Counted from the first letter of the stretch, positions 1-11,995 are shown. The stretch: 64,000 bases of DNA from Metaphire vulgaris (GCA_018105865.1 CM030861.1:6997884-7061883); one strand, 5' to 3'. The notes: generated by a model not told the origin, from the sequence alone. Made by a program: numbers and translations.

Positions 1-1251
1 GTCTTGTAAATGGTACTCAGAAGGTTATTGCAGTGGTCTAGACTACTGTAAACTGTCTGCATCAATAACATACTACCGGTACATGCAGTCATCAACATCT
101 TCTAGACCAGTGCCTCCCAACCTGTCCAGCGGCAAACAAACGTGCAGCAGAAATGGTAGAAGTTTGCCGTGGCAAGAAGTTGGAAAAAATAAAAATAATA
201 GTGGTGCTCTATTAATTGTTAATTATAAGTTGAATTATATATATTCAATGAAGCTAAGCATGAAATAGTTAGGCCTATACATATTACAAAGAAAATATGT
301 ACCGGTACTTATGAAGAACTTTACTGGTAGTCAATATTATACTGTATACTAGAGTATAATAATTATATAGCACTAGTAGGCCTATGCAAATGCATCATTT
401 AAAAATGAAATGTGTGCATTTCGGCAGCAGTGTGCCATTGACTATGTTTCTTGAATAGTGTGTCTCGTGGCTGGAAAAAGTTTGGGAAGCACTGTTCTAG
501 CCTCTGAGCTAACCCAGAGCTAGATAATAAAGACTTCTTAGACTAATGGTCGAGAATCTAGAAGGGAACAATCAACATAACAGTGTGGCTGGTATGCATA
601 TCGGATACTCCTTCCTTAACAGTTATTCTATTTTTAGCAATGGTATAGGTAACCACAATGGCACAGTCAGTATTTTTCCAACTCAAAATTGTGCACATCT
701 GTGCCCACATGAATAGGTTCTTCTATGGATAAAGCAAATATTGATTTGTACTGTACAGTGTACATGAAAACAGCACAGCAGGTATCCTCAAGTACCTTAG
801 GATCACTTACTAGTCTTTGGAGCTCACTATTATTTCTCCGTTACCTAGCAACTAGCAACAAAGAATACTAGCCAATAGGTATGTGGATATACATATAAAT
901 ATACATTGACACGTACGGCATGTATGGAGCACACTCATATACACACCTAAAATTTATAAGAATACCAGTGTATGTAAGCAGATATGTAGGTATATTTCCA
1001 TAAGCACAGTATTTCATTCACTATGAATTTATTTAGGTCAAAGTATAGTTCAAGGATGACCTGACCTGATGTCACATGGTCTATTAATAAAACCCTGGAA
1101 CTTTTCAGCACACAATTAAAACAAAAATAGTTTGAATTTCCAATCAATTAAATGTTCTGTTGTCAAAACACATATCCATCATAATGCACTGTTGCTATAG
1201 TCAACTGTTTACTTAAGAGAAACTACCATATAGTTACCGGTAACCTTGGAA

Positions 1252-1310
1252 GTTGTTTATTCTCAATCAATTGTTTATTGTGAACAATTATTGATTGGGA
1301 ATAAACAACT
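1252..1310. repeat. Near-perfect inverted repeat (hairpin)
   Basis: A left arm reading GTTGTTTATTCTCAATCAAT is followed about 10 nt later by its reverse complement with few mismatches, so the DNA or RNA can fold into a stem of about 24 bp. It could be a tiny palindromic MITE; no target duplication was found. Confidence 0.7.
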
Positions 1311-1318
1311 GGACAATT

Positions 1319-1455
1319 GAACAAATGGACAGCACTCAAGACACAAGCATGACAACAAAGGTAAGCATTAAAAACATCACAGCTTTTTACATCACAGCAA
1401 TATAACTATAGTACACTGTACTACACACCTGACAATGTTACAAAGGCTAACTCTA
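1319..1455. repeat. Direct duplication, left copy (partner at 2160–2280)
   Basis: About 130 bp beginning AACAAATGGACAGCACTCAA recurs at 2160–2280 with scattered substitutions and small indels. The two copies flank the MITE at 1558–2128. Confidence 0.85.
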
Positions 1456-1557
1456 CTACATGTATTATTTAATTTTAAACAGAATCTGAAGGCCCACTTA
1501 ATTCACATTTTACTTAAGTAATTTGTTAAGTGTACATGACTTTGGCCTTCTGGCTTC

Positions 1558-2128
1558 CAGAGATGGGTAATTAATCAATTAGGAAGTAATTGATTAGCTA
1601 ATCGATTAGATGACCAGCTAATTCTAATTGTAATCAATTGGCAAATTTTATCAGCTAATCATAATTCTAATCAATTAGAATTTACTTGCTAATTCTAATT
1701 CTTTTTTAATTACATGACAATTAGCCATCCGAGGCAGCCTGAGAATAATGTTGAAACGCAAGCTCATAGTATAACGCTGAGATGATCATGGTAGCATTAG
1801 CAAGGAAAAACTTACAGCTGATAGATTAAGTGTTTTGTGTGATTGCTGTTGACAACTGGAAATGCCATCCATTTCCAACCATTTGCAGCTGCATGCAATT
1901 ACTGCTGATATTAAATTAGTATTTTAAAACTGTTCTGCGTGGTGTGTCAACTGTATCGCGAACATCGACAATCTAATTGTAATTCTAATTGATTAGACAG
2001 CAGCTAATGCTAATTCTAATTAATTGAACAAAGTGTAGAACTAATTCTAATGCTAATCAATTAGGTGCTAGAAGCAACTAATTCTAATTCTAATTGATTA
2101 GATTTTTGTCTAATTGTGCCCATCTCTG
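1558..2128. mobile_element. hAT-like MITE with CAGAGATGGG ends
   Basis: The left end CAGAGATGGG and the right end CCCATCTCTG are inverted repeats. The interior is a run of degenerate AATTAG/CTAATT words, giving strong self-complementarity. No intact 8-bp target duplication is seen. It carries no coding capacity. Confidence 0.7.
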
Positions 2129-2159
2129 TAGTGGCTTCACCACTCCCACAGTGCTATAG

Positions 2160-2280
2160 AACAAATGGGCAGCATTCAAGACACAAGCATGACAGCAAAG
2201 GTAAGCACTAAAAACATCATAGCTTTACATCACAGCATTATAACTACACACCTGACAATGTTACAAAGGCTAACTCTACA
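2160..2280. repeat. Direct duplication, right copy (partner at 1319–1455)
   Basis: Second copy of the duplicated block. It differs from the left copy by substitutions and by deletion of a few bases, so the duplication is not very recent. Confidence 0.85.
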
Positions 2281-2366
2281 CAGCAACAACAAAAATATCT
2301 TTAAAAAATAATATCATCACTACGCAGAGATGCATGACAAATACGATGGCAAGAATGCACAACATA

Positions 2367-2511
2367 CAGTTGAACCTCATTATAACATACTTATTGGGTC
2401 CATAAAATTTAGTGCGTTATATCCGAGGTATCATATCCAATACCATCCAATACAGTAGTGCATCACACGGGACCATGTTATAAATGAGTCTGTTAAAATG
2501 AAGTTCTACAG
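2367..2511. mobile_element. pogo/Tigger-like MITE with TA flanks
   Basis: The left end CAGTTGAACCTCATTATAAC and the reverse complement of the right end (CTGTAGAACTTCATTTTAAC) are similar inverted repeats, flanked by TA on both sides. This is the signature of the Tc1/mariner/pogo superfamily. It is about 145 bp and noncoding. Confidence 0.55.
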
Positions 2512-2589
2512 TATCACGTTAAAAGTCAATTCTGGTTATGCAAAAATTTCACTAGGTAATAACAATAACTATATACTGCTATCACCTCC

Positions 2590-2760
2590 TCAGAACTGTT
2601 CTTAAAATCTTTGAAAACTCATCTTTTCTTGACCACGTACTTTGCTTAAAATATGTTTAGAAGTGTTAGGTTTTATGTTAAGGTGCTCTTGACTTTAGCT
2701 TTATGCTATGCATATAGCGCTTAATAAGTTGTCAGAAATAATAATAATATAAGCATTGTT
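2590..2760 (+). mobile_element. LINE 3' end fragment
   Basis: A short frame reads LKSLKTHLF, resembling the C-terminal tail of CR1/L2-type LINE reverse transcriptases. It is followed by an AGCGCTTAATAAGTTG-type 3' region and an ATA-rich tail. It is strongly 5'-truncated. Confidence 0.5.
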
Positions 2761-3987
2761 ATTTGTTATGAAAGTTAAAAATTATAATTATCATGCGCTT
2801 TTTAATCACTAGTTCTAATACTGCAACAGACCTGAAGGTTAAAAAGTAATTTCTCTCTAGAGGAAATCTTTCTTCACTTTCATGCCATGTTCCAATGTAC
2901 CGTATATCCGGAATAAGTGCCACAAAATTTAAACTGTCTCTTTTGTTGACTTGTTAAACCTGGTTTGTCAAGATTTTCAAAAGGAACTATATTACTATAG
3001 CCAGTTGATAGACATGACAGTAACTTAAATCATTACAAGTGTGGTTGTCTGGCATTGACAGACCTTTTGTTCAACCTGGCAAGCTTAAGCTTTCCTTTAT
3101 CACTCTGGTAGTTGGTCTGTTTCGGGCAAGTCCTTGGTTTATTTATAGACATGCCCTACATTCATTCCTCACCGGTTTACTTTCTACTTCCTTGATTCAT
3201 CCGGAGAAAACAAGACCTAAAACAGTCACAATCCATTCATAGGTTGTGGCTGGCTAATGACTGGTTCCTCTAAATCCTCAACTGACCATTTGCTGTATTC
3301 ATTTGCAACTTGCCAGTGACAATTATTAAGGTCTAATGTTGCTGTTAAAATTTATGTTCGAAGATAAAGTTTAGTGAGAACAGCGTGGGTAGGGATGAAC
3401 AGCAGTATACGTTAGCCCACCTCAGTGCATTATGATTGAATGTTTCTCCATTGTAATTACTCTGAGCTGAAGCCGTTAGAAAGCAACTATACTAAAACGG
3501 CCATAAGAGAAGACTTCTGCAGCGTCATTTCAATATTGCACTTGGCATCATGATGTCAGTGCATGTTCCAAAGAAGAATTCTAATCAGACCCAATATGTC
3601 AGCCTGATATTTCCGGTTACAGTAAATACAGCAGTTATTTCACAGCAGCAGAGAGGGTAAAGGGTCACTCTTAATGGCCCACGTGACCCATTGACCTTTC
3701 ACCCATGTGACCGATGGGTCATTGACAATTAAATTTCAGTAATATCTTTTCAAAGCCTTTAAGCCTTGTGGAAACTAAAGCACATAAAAACCCTAAAATA
3801 AAATACCACAGGACAAACCAATCAAACTTTGACCAAAACGACAAGCAAAATGACAAGCAAACATGAATAACTTCAATACCATGGGGTAGCATAGACGCAA
3901 AGACTGCATTGCTAATATTTATTTGTCAATGAACAATATCTTTGAACAATGAACATTATCTTAAAATTTCATGGGCTGCTCCTGCAG

Positions 3988-4136
3988 CAGGGGTATAGCC
4001 AGGAATTTGATTTAGGGGGGAGCACAATGTGATTTGGGCAGGATATAATTGTGATTGGGGGTATAGGTCTTTAAAAACTTTGAAAATCTTAAAAACACAT
4101 TAAAAATTTTAAGGTACAGGTAGTCTGATTTTGGAG

Positions 4137-4209
<73 letters not shown>

Positions 4210-4215
4210 TCTCCT
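3988..4215. mobile_element. MITE fragment carrying an expanded (TA)n tract
   Basis: Begins CAGGGGTATAGCCAGGAATT and continues like the complete element at 42473–42629. The region matching that element's short GGCATATATACC is here a (TA)n run at about 4139–4208. The distal end is not recognisable. Confidence 0.55.
4139..4208. repeat. (TA)n microsatellite
   Basis: About 35 uninterrupted TA units. The open frames through it are low-complexity artefacts. Confidence 0.95.
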
Positions 4216-4439
4216 CCACATTACTACTCCCTAACCTGCAGTCTGATAAATTTGATTGTTCATGGGTCAAAACCCATTGTTGACCCATGAGTGACCCATT
4301 TGGCCTATGACCCATTGCCATCTCTGTGCCCAGAAAATAAGTAGTACACTCTTTCCTTGAAGCAGTGAGTGACACATGGTCCAACAGATTGATTTCACTG
4401 TCTACCACCAAGGATCATTTGAGTTTGGTAAACAAAGAA

Positions 4440-4600
4440 TAAAGTATACAGACAGCCTAAGAGAATCAACAAGAACTAATGACATCATTGAACTGATAAG
4501 GAAAACCAGAAACAGAGAAGAGTGGAAATCCATGGTCTAGGAGACTAGCAATATATGGCACTTGAAGAAGAGACATTCTTTTTTAATTAGTGAAAATGTG
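4440..4600 (+). mobile_element. LINE C-terminal fragment, decayed
   Basis: A frame contains LIRKTRNREEWKSMV, which resembles the conserved tail following the reverse transcriptase of some LINEs. It is followed by AAGAAGAG and an AT-rich tail. No catalytic domain remains. Confidence 0.5.
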
Positions 4601-4666
4601 ATAAATAAATTAAAATTAACTTGAATTTTATCCTAAAATAAATGTAAAATTTAGAAATTCCTACAG

Positions 4667-4702
<36 letters not shown>
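4667..4702. repeat. (CA)n microsatellite
   Basis: About 17 CA units. Confidence 0.95.
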
Positions 4703-4704
<2 letters not shown>

Positions 4705-5689
4705 ATTCACTCAAAACAATATTGAAAATATCAGTGAAAAATGCCTTTTGCAAAATTTGGGTTTAAATTGCCTCTAATGAATGAATGACAAGAGAACAGG
4801 AGGAACTTTCAAAAATCGTAACTCCCAAATTTCAAAGGACATAGAAAACTACATGATTACACAAATCACCATACATACATATATACCCTAAAAACCATAG
4901 ACTAATAATCACCAGATAGTCTATGGTGTCTGAAAGTGAAGCCAGTTTTCCACCATTTTTCATGCATAAGATATTACCATAAACATCTACACAATCGTTA
5001 CCAAGACAACAGTGAGTGTAAAATGGTGAATATTAAATTTTTGCTTCGACACTGCCTGTCTTTACCATAGATAGACTACTTCTGGTGATACTTATTTTCT
5101 ATGGTAAACACATTAAGATAACACGAAACCAATAACACTGAAAGCATGTGACCTTAAAGTTTGCAGCTTTTGTAGTGAACCGGATAGCTTGTTTTCATCT
5201 AAACTGGCAACTTAAATGGATGTCATCTCAGACCCCCACCTCCAATCTATGTTGGACTGACTATTGCTAATACCTCACTATTTACAAATTATAATAATAA
5301 AATTACTTTTATCTTTGCTTTACATACAGCTGATAACGTCGCAATCAAATGGCTGACATCATTTAGCACATTAAGCATTCGATAATAATAATACTATTTA
5401 CAGCATACAGCTGTTCTAAACTGTTTACTATAACAATGCAGTATGTTTTGCAGTTTTTTAAAAGCAGTTTACCTTGGTAAAAGCAAAATCCATAATTGCA
5501 CTGAATTGATTTAGTTTGAGTCAACATTAACTCAGACTCTTGCCATGATGACTCAATGTCAAGCATGGGAGTGACAATAATAAATCAGACTTGGTCACAT
5601 ATACTTAACTCAAGCTCCATTGGTCAAGTGGAACAATGAATTGCAAACTGTTGAGTTAGAAATAGTGAAATTTACATCAGTGGTTTTCA

Positions 5690-5726
5690 CACAGGCTTAC
5701 TTAGCCTCCTAAACCACTTAAAATCA

Positions 5727-5766
<40 letters not shown>
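5690..5766. mobile_element. SINE tail fragment ending in (ATT)n
   Basis: The sequence around GGTTTTCACACAGGC and CCTAAACCACTTAAAATCAC matches the body of the tRNA-derived SINE seen near 18.3 kb and 46.5/47.3 kb. It is followed by an ATT microsatellite, probably its former tail. Confidence 0.6.
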
Positions 5767-7859
5767 AATTACTTTTATCTTTGCTGATCATTCTGGAATT
5801 CTGAAGTGCTAATTTTTGCACAATTACACCAGACAGAGCCAATTTATAAAACTTACTATACATTAACCTCTGCACTGCTATGGGGAGGGGGTTGCCATCA
5901 TTTATGTTCTTCCCAAATTTTTCATGAGACCTAACTAAATATTTTCAAGTGCTTTTAGGTGCATGTAGGGGTTAATTTTCACAATTTTGACATATATATT
6001 ACAATCTTTTCACTACAGGGTTACTACGTTATAAACAATTCACTGAAGGTATCTGGGATGGATCATGAATTTTCCTTATGAAATTTTTATCTTCATTACA
6101 ATCAGTCTTTAAACCTAATCCAAACTATAGGATAGCAGAGCATCCCCAGTAGGTACAATTTTGGACGTTTTAAGAGCAAAAGAGAGGCAATCCCCTTTTG
6201 AATTAAGAACTTTAATTTTGACACGTATATTTTCCATGCAAACTTACGACAGTCCTACAAGACTGTCCTAACACTAACGGCAAACAGCAAAATATTATGT
6301 GAACAGCACTCAACGAGATACAATTCAGATAACTAATGGATTTCATGACATTTGGTGATATACTGGTAAATAATACATTTAATAGTGAAACAATCTCGAC
6401 CGTTTCAATCTGTTTCTTTTTATTTAACATTCTAGATTGCACTATATGTACTTGAATTTTAGGTTGAGCTGTATGGACCCACCTGGGAAAGGCTGGCTAA
6501 GAGCCTGCAAGGGCCTGCCTGAGTATCACTTAACCAAATCTTTAGTTTACTGTTAGGTAACAAGTGGATATTGAACCTGATGCAATTGTGAATTACATCG
6601 TCTTATTCAGTTTTGTCAATATTAGGCCTTTTGAACACCTGACCTCGATCCACCCAATGACGCCCTACTGATGCGGGGTCTTAAAAGATCGGCATCCCAG
6701 GTTCGCCCCTTGTCTACCTCGATCACTCTCGGAAAGGAGTAGAAACGTTTCAATAGCCATCAACTGACAATGATTCTTGAAATATGAATATAATAGCAAT
6801 AAAACAAATGTTTGTTGTTTTTTATATACATTTTGTAGACAAATAACCGAACAATTTTAGCATTCAATGGGTCTAAACTGGGAAAATCTGAAAATCATTA
6901 AATCTCTATGGTTTTTTCTAAGCTTAACCCATTTAAGACATAATTCATTTTTCAAAAACTCCCTACAGACCCGGAATTGTTTGGAGGAAAAATTTTGGGG
7001 TTAAAGCTTGTGTTGTGTTATGTTGTCATATTGGGCTATTTTCGTGTGACCTAGTTTCACGAGTTGCTTAGTGTTGACTATTAGCCCAGCATATCTCGAT
7101 CTGCAATATATGATTGGAAACTGAAAATAATTTATTGGACATAAATAGGGGCTTTCCCGAGTTATCTCAGGTCACATTCTTAGGGCTGGTTTCCGCTGCC
7201 CCGCTGCCCGAGTTCTCTCAGGTCACACCATAAAGGGGTTCATTTAAACTTCTATGGGATAGTTAAGTATGATGGTGAATAACTTGTATTAGGTGAAGAA
7301 AATAAAAAATCTGAAATATCATTTTGTAGAGCCTTGAATGCAGAATCTAATGGTGCATACAAAATTTAAAATTCAGAGGCTGAGCCAAGATAGATGGAAT
7401 GGTAACCGCACTCCCCAATTGACATAACATGTTACTATAAAAACCTACCAGTGAGAGGGTTAAACCAAACAGTCTGGACAAATTTCATTGACTTTTCAAA
7501 CTGGAAGAGTTTTCCCAGTGAAAACATTAAATAATGCAAATGTTTGGACAATAAAATAAAACAAACCCCTCAGCAAATGGCATATACACAGCCTTCTTCT
7601 TGCTACAAAACATGCAGACACCAACTACATCAAAGCAAAGCAGCAGGAGATTGTAGGCCTCAGTACAGATTATGGCTTCCATTGAGATCACATTGCAAGA
7701 CCTGCAGACCTTGATCCAGCAAATAGGGCAAATAAAAAGCTTATATAAAACGGGCAGTTCTAAAATTAATATAAAATGAGACCAAATATCTTTCTCTCAG
7801 GCAATTAATAGTAATTAGGATGCAAAACTTGACCTTGCCTTGCTATAGCTTTTTCAAAA

Positions 7860-7980
7860 GTAGATTATCCAGGTAAGTGCATAGGAATAAGCAGCTATTA
7901 CTGTACCTGATCGGTACCTGATTTTGAAAGCACTACTGTATATAAATTCACAAGATTTTACTTACTTACTTTTTAAAAAT
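7860..7980 (+). mobile_element. SINE 3' end with (TTAC)n tail
   Basis: The stretch with ATAAGCAGCTATTACTG, then TATATAAATTC and GATTTTACTTACTTAC, recurs near 28.8, 45.7, 24.6 and 54.2 kb (the last two on the other strand). It is the common 3' end of one SINE family. Confidence 0.6.
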
Positions 7981-8750
7981 TCCCCGCAGAGTGCAGAGAA
8001 TGAAAGAGAGGGCATTAGTTGCAACAATGTTACCAAAACTTCTGAAGTCTGACGTTGGTATGTTCTTGCCGACAAGAGTAGTGGTTGAGTCAACAAACAG
8101 ACTACTGGAGTCAGATTTTCAGCAGTGATGGCTAATGGGTGTTCTCGCTCATCAGAGTACAAAAATTCATAAACTATGAAGGATATGACAAAGCCTCATG
8201 TCCATGAACAAAACTAACGAAAATATGGCAATCACTCCATTGCTCTGAGCCGAAAACAACAACCACTCTATGTACTAATTATCCAAAAACTTCTGTGGCA
8301 CCACTGTCATAATGCCTAGGACAGTATTGTAAGAAAAAGAAGTCCCTTTTATAGGTTCTGCACACATGGGTGCACACACGACACATGTTTTCATGTCCTG
8401 GCATGGGTATTTTTGGAGAGATCATGTCATTAATGTTGTGGACATGTTTTTGCTTAAAAAATGCTAAAAATGTCGTCACTGTTTTCTTGCTTCTTTAACG
8501 TACTAAAAGGTTTGACAAGCAAAAAAAGAGGTCATTACTAGTTTTTTGTGCTTCTTTAAAAGTCTGACAAGCAAAAAATTGTGTTGAGAGATTAGGACAT
8601 GATATGCGTCACTGTCTGTACATCGCCTCTAACTCAGTAATTACAATCGTAATTACATTTGTCAGGTTACACGTACAACACATTTTACTGTTCAAAAAGG
8701 GAACCAATAGCAGTGATTTGGGGCCAACATAGTGGGTAAAAGATACTCAC

Positions 8751-8831
8751 ATAAAGACCGGCACCAAGGACGGCAGCGAAGTAAAGTCCCACTGCCACGA
8801 AGTCCCACACATCCAGCTTCGTGTTCGCCAT
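8751..8831 (-). CDS. First coding exon of an SLC5-type sodium-coupled transporter (partial)
   Basis: Reading the minus strand, ATG at 8831–8829 opens a 27-codon exon that ends exactly at a GTGAGT splice donor (8750–8745), phase 0. The peptide contains LDVWDFVAVGLYFAAVLGAG, a hydrophobic first membrane helix preceded by a polar N-terminus and a Trp-Asp pair. This is the usual start of SLC5 sodium/solute cotransporters (glucose, inositol or monocarboxylate branch), which sit in the plasma membrane and use the sodium gradient. Only 27 residues are visible, so the substrate cannot be named. The rest of the gene must continue to lower coordinates; no second exon was recognised. The family call comes from helix pattern and position, and another multi-pass protein remains possible. 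Confidence 0.55.
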
Positions 8832-9330
8832 AACACTAACAACTGGAAGACTTCTGTGATACTAATTATGAGATTACAGGTACAATCAATACTGGCGGTA
8901 CTAAAACACGATCAGACAGGGCCCTTGGAAGGAGACGGTCTTATTCCTATCGCTGTCATCTCCGGTTGGTGCGTGAACACGCGTCGTCGTCATCGAGCGC
9001 AGCGGGCACGCCACGCTGCGATTGGTCGACGGCAGACCGTTCGGTCCACTTATACGCTAATCGGCTCCCGGTTCAAATCCTAATGCGGCCAACTGCGGTA
9101 TATTTCCACGCGCACGAATGAACGCGGAGACTCCGGTTATTAGCGCGGATAAGGAGTAACTTTCCATTGGGTCATTACGCCGTTCGCCGTCACTCCCGCC
9201 GCACCGAACTAAAAATAGCCGCGGAGGCGTGGCGTCGATCGACGCTCTCATTGGACAAACGACATGTAAACGGGTCAAACAGCAATGAGTCAGTTTTCTC
9301 ATACGCCCTCACCCAGGCACGTGCGTAAAC
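8832..9330 (-). promoter_or_regulatory. CpG-richer upstream region of the SLC5-like exon
   Basis: GC content and CpG frequency rise just upstream of the minus-strand ATG. On the minus strand there are CCAAT motifs (plus-strand ATTGG near 9020, 9165 and 9250) and a TATAAG word near 9050, about 220 nt before the ATG. This is inferred to be the promoter and 5' UTR; the start site is not defined. Confidence 0.4.
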
Positions 9331-9527
9331 GCGCAAAAAATTGTCGCGAAATTCGATCTCTATTTGGCGAAGATAATAATGAAGACCTGCTAATTTGCGC
9401 CCTTTAAGCTCCAGTTTAAATTAGGAACTCATTGGCGTTAGCCGTGAAATGCAGTGCTATGATGAAACGATTTGAAGTGGGTTGCGAATTAGACTGTCAG
9501 CGTGAAGATTGATTGATTGCGTCTCGC

Positions 9528-9645
9528 CGCATTTGCCTAAACCGCGGTGGCCTAAGCTAAATGTGGCTTAGGTCACTGTGACCTACGGTAAGCCACGGTG
9601 GTCTATGCCGCGGTGGCCTAAGCCAGAGTGGCCTAAGCCTGTATG
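9528..9645. repeat. Degenerate repeat of GCGGTGGCCTAAGC with a perfect palindromic nuclear-receptor site
   Basis: Four to five imperfect copies of a 16–20 bp unit (CCGCGGTGGCCTAAGC and variants). One junction forms AGGTCACTGTGACCT at 9570–9584, a perfect inverted repeat of AGGTCA with 3-bp spacing. Confidence 0.7.
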
Positions 9646-9682
9646 ATTGAATCAGCCGACACAGTAATGGTACAGACGTAGG

Positions 9683-9952
9683 CCTCGGCGTAGCCAAAGG
9701 GGGGTTGTGGGTTAAACCCCCCTTGGACGGCGAAAAATATTTTTTAAAAATGTGTTTCCATACATTTTTTATTTTCGGAGGCGATTTTGGGGGTCAACTC
9801 CCCTTGGCTAAAGCGACGGCCTTTTGTCAGCACATCTGAAGGGGAAAAAGGAAAGACGTGGATGACCTTTTTTTGCTAGTCAAGATTTTTCTGAAGTCGG
9901 TCATGAGCAAAACAACCCCCTCCCCCTTCCGGAAATCCTTGCTACGCCACTG
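9683..9952. mobile_element. hAT-like MITE (GGCGTAGCC ... GCTACGCCACTG)
   Basis: The ends are inverted (GGCGTAGCCAAAGG against CCTTGCTACGCC). The interior contains GATGACCTTTTTTTGCTAGTC, a minus-strand copy of the shared core motif. The target duplication is not preserved. Confidence 0.6.
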
Positions 9953-10033
9953 AGAATGGGACGTTGTTCACAAGAATTGTACATTGGATATTGAAAAGCT
10001 TATAAACCCCCTTGCTGAAAGACTGGATAGGCG

Positions 10034-10059
10034 AGCATCATCATCATCATCATCATCAT
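10034..10059. repeat. (CAT)n microsatellite
   Basis: Eight CAT units directly abut the 3' end of the LINE fragment that follows, and are probably its tail. Confidence 0.9.
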
Positions 10060-10415
10060 TTCCTCTTTCCTTCATTAGCTGAAGATGAGGTGACGTCATG
10101 AATCAGGCATTTCCAGGTAGTTCTTTCTTTAGATGCTTTTATTGCTGTTGTTATAGCCATTCCAGTCCATTCTTCTATGTCGTCCACCCATCTTCTGTTC
10201 GGCCGACCTCTTTTTCTTTTTCCTGGCATGATACCTTGTTGTATTGTTTGCTGTAGGCTATCTTTGTTGTTTCTTTGTACATGACCAAAATAACTCAATT
10301 TTCGTCTTTGGCAGATGTTAAAGAATTTACGTTTGGTGTTTGCTTTTTTCATGACTTCTTCATTTCTTTGTTTTTCTGTCCATGATATTCTTTGCATTGT
10401 TCTGAGAGAAAACAT
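10056..10415 (-). mobile_element. LINE ORF2 C-terminal fragment
   Basis: A 119-codon minus-strand frame contains RRKLSYFGHVQRNNKD, then GKRKRGRPNRRWVDDIEEWT. These motifs characterise the region after the reverse transcriptase in several animal LINEs. The element is 5'-truncated, with no palm domain, and ends against a (CAT)n tail. Not a host gene. Confidence 0.8.
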
Positions 10416-10476
10416 TTCGAAGGCATCTATAGTAGGCGAGCAAAGTTCTATTAAATGTAGTGTTATATACTTGAAA

Positions 10477-10710
10477 CAGAGGCGTAGCGAGGGGTAGGGG
10501 CAAATGCCCCCGGGCGCCTAGGTGGGGGCGCCGAATTGGGTATTTGGGTAAGTGAAATGTAAGTATAAACCTTTTTTGCTCATAGGGGCGTCGTGAAAAC
10601 TTGAGGGGCGCCGAGAACAATGTGACGACCGTTTTTTGCTCGTCAGCAGTGTTGGGGGCGCCAACGGTACACTTTGCCCCCGGGCGCCGGATACCCTCGC
10701 TACGCCTCTG
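10477..10710. mobile_element. hAT-type MITE with 8-bp target duplication ACTTGAAA
   Basis: Inverted ends CAGAGGCGTAGCGAGGG ... CCCTCGCTACGCCTCTG are flanked by identical ACTTGAAA (10469–10476 and 10711–10718). The interior has CCCCGGGCGCC blocks near both ends and two minus-strand copies of the shared TGACNAGCAAAAAA core (about 10568–10584 and 10623–10646). The 8-bp duplication and CAG/CTG ends place it in the hAT superfamily. Confidence 0.92.
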
Positions 10711-10903
10711 ACTTGAAACCAAAAGCAATAATACAAGACCTATAAATGAACAATGGTTGATAACTTGATATAGTATTGGATGTCTGCTTAATTGCTATGG
10801 GTTAACTAGACTACTGGTGTTTTAACTTGCAACTTTGATTTTAAGTTTTCAGTAGCAATTTAGTTGCTTGCTGTCTATTTTTTGTCGTTTTTTCACTTGT
10901 GAG

Positions 10904-11079
10904 CAGTGTTTATTCTAGCCACCTTGACATTGGGGTTGAAATTATTGGGGGCAAGATTTGTCTCTCCACTCTTTGGGAAGTTTCCATCCCCCAAGTCAGC
11001 ATATACAAATTTGGGGGTGGGGGATTTTAAACCTTTGGGGGTGGGGAATTCCCCCAAAACAGGCCTATAATAATCACTG
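10904..11079. mobile_element. hAT-type MITE with target duplication CTTGTGAG
   Basis: The left end CAGTGTTTATTCTAGCC has a partly decayed right counterpart (CCTATAATAATCACTG), flanked by CTTGTGAG at 10896–10903 and 11080–11087. Same family as 50346–50528. Confidence 0.9.
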
Positions 11080-11759
11080 CTTGTGAGTTGTGACACTGAA
11101 TAGTTTACAGCGGTTTTAAACCAGATTTGATTGAGCAGTAGCATCTGCCACGTGACTCTTACTGTGGAGAATTTGCATTCTTTAGTATAGTTATATACGC
11201 GGCTACGCTAATCTACGGTTTTTCTTGGCCGCGCTCCTACGGGGTTCTCCCGATACGTTCTTATACATTATGATTTCAAAACACTCATTTTTGAACAAAT
11301 ATTAGCCATCCGCCTATGAAATCCCTGAAATACGATCAGAAATAATTCTGCTCTCAAGCGAAAGTGACTTTGAAGCTTGTGGACCACATATTTCGAGAGC
11401 TTTGAACGATTTTTGTTCATGGCCATGCGCCGTTTCTTTACTCCCTTTTTGTGCGCTGTGTACATATTTTTGCACAAAACCAGTCGTATAGGACAATGCA
11501 CGGTTTATTATTATGTAATCGTATATGTAATTAAGATTTTTAGGACGATTATTTAAGAAGTTATGGCCACATTTGTGCCGTCGGTGTTAACGTGGTTTTG
11601 CTAAAATCCGATCTCGAATTGCGGCTTCTAGACCACTTTAAGGCTCATGTAAACTATCAGTCGAAAGCCCACGCCTTTCTGACTCCGATTTTGTCATATT
11701 TAAGATTCATTTCGCATTAATTATTTAGATATTTGTTATTGAAATGTCAATGGACATTT

Positions 11760-11960
11760 AACATTATGGCCAATCAGAACGCTCCGTTCCTTGGTCACAT
11801 GACCCTATTCTTCAGACCTCGGCTTCCATTGGGCAAGGCCCCGTATCTCAGATCACTGCGGCCCTGTCATTCGTCGAGGCTGAGAAGCTCCCCTTCTACC
11901 TCCACTCCACTTCTGAGGCTATATAAACGCGAGAACGCGCCTCAGTCGGCAGTTCGGAAA
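11760..11960 (+). promoter_or_regulatory. CCAAT plus TATA promoter-like block
   Basis: CCAAT in GGCCAATCAGAACG (11770–11774) is followed 150 bp later by TATATAAA (11920–11927). A TCAGTC initiator-like word lies at 11942–11947, 22–27 nt past the TATA start. The spacing suits an RNA polymerase II core promoter reading rightward into the hairpin array. No protein-coding exon follows, so this may be an LTR or a noncoding transcription unit. Confidence 0.5.
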
Positions 11961-11995
11961 CGGGCTCCTGTAAGTTGAGGCTTACTAGAAGGTCC

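Larger units (their letters stand above)
1..8740. other. Noncoding stretch: intron or flank of the SLC5-like gene
   Basis: I found no exon in this AT-rich stretch on either strand. The longest open frames are short and show no domain. The DNA holds a hAT-like MITE flanked by a direct duplication, a pogo-like MITE, decayed LINE tails, several SINE-tail fragments and microsatellites. If the exon at 8751–8831 is the first coding exon of a minus-strand gene, most of this stretch is its first intron, or the other exons were too short for me to see. Confidence 0.5.

Noticed and set aside
4012..4411. Open frames with long Tyr-Ile runs
   Set aside because: They are translations of the (TA)n microsatellite; the same holds for similar frames at 17.6, 34.7 and 44.5–44.9 kb.
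7962..8162. 66-codon minus-strand frame, considered as a second SLC5-like exon
   Set aside because: It lacks the conserved second-helix and glycine-rich motifs of SLC5 proteins and runs into a SINE tail; no acceptor in phase.
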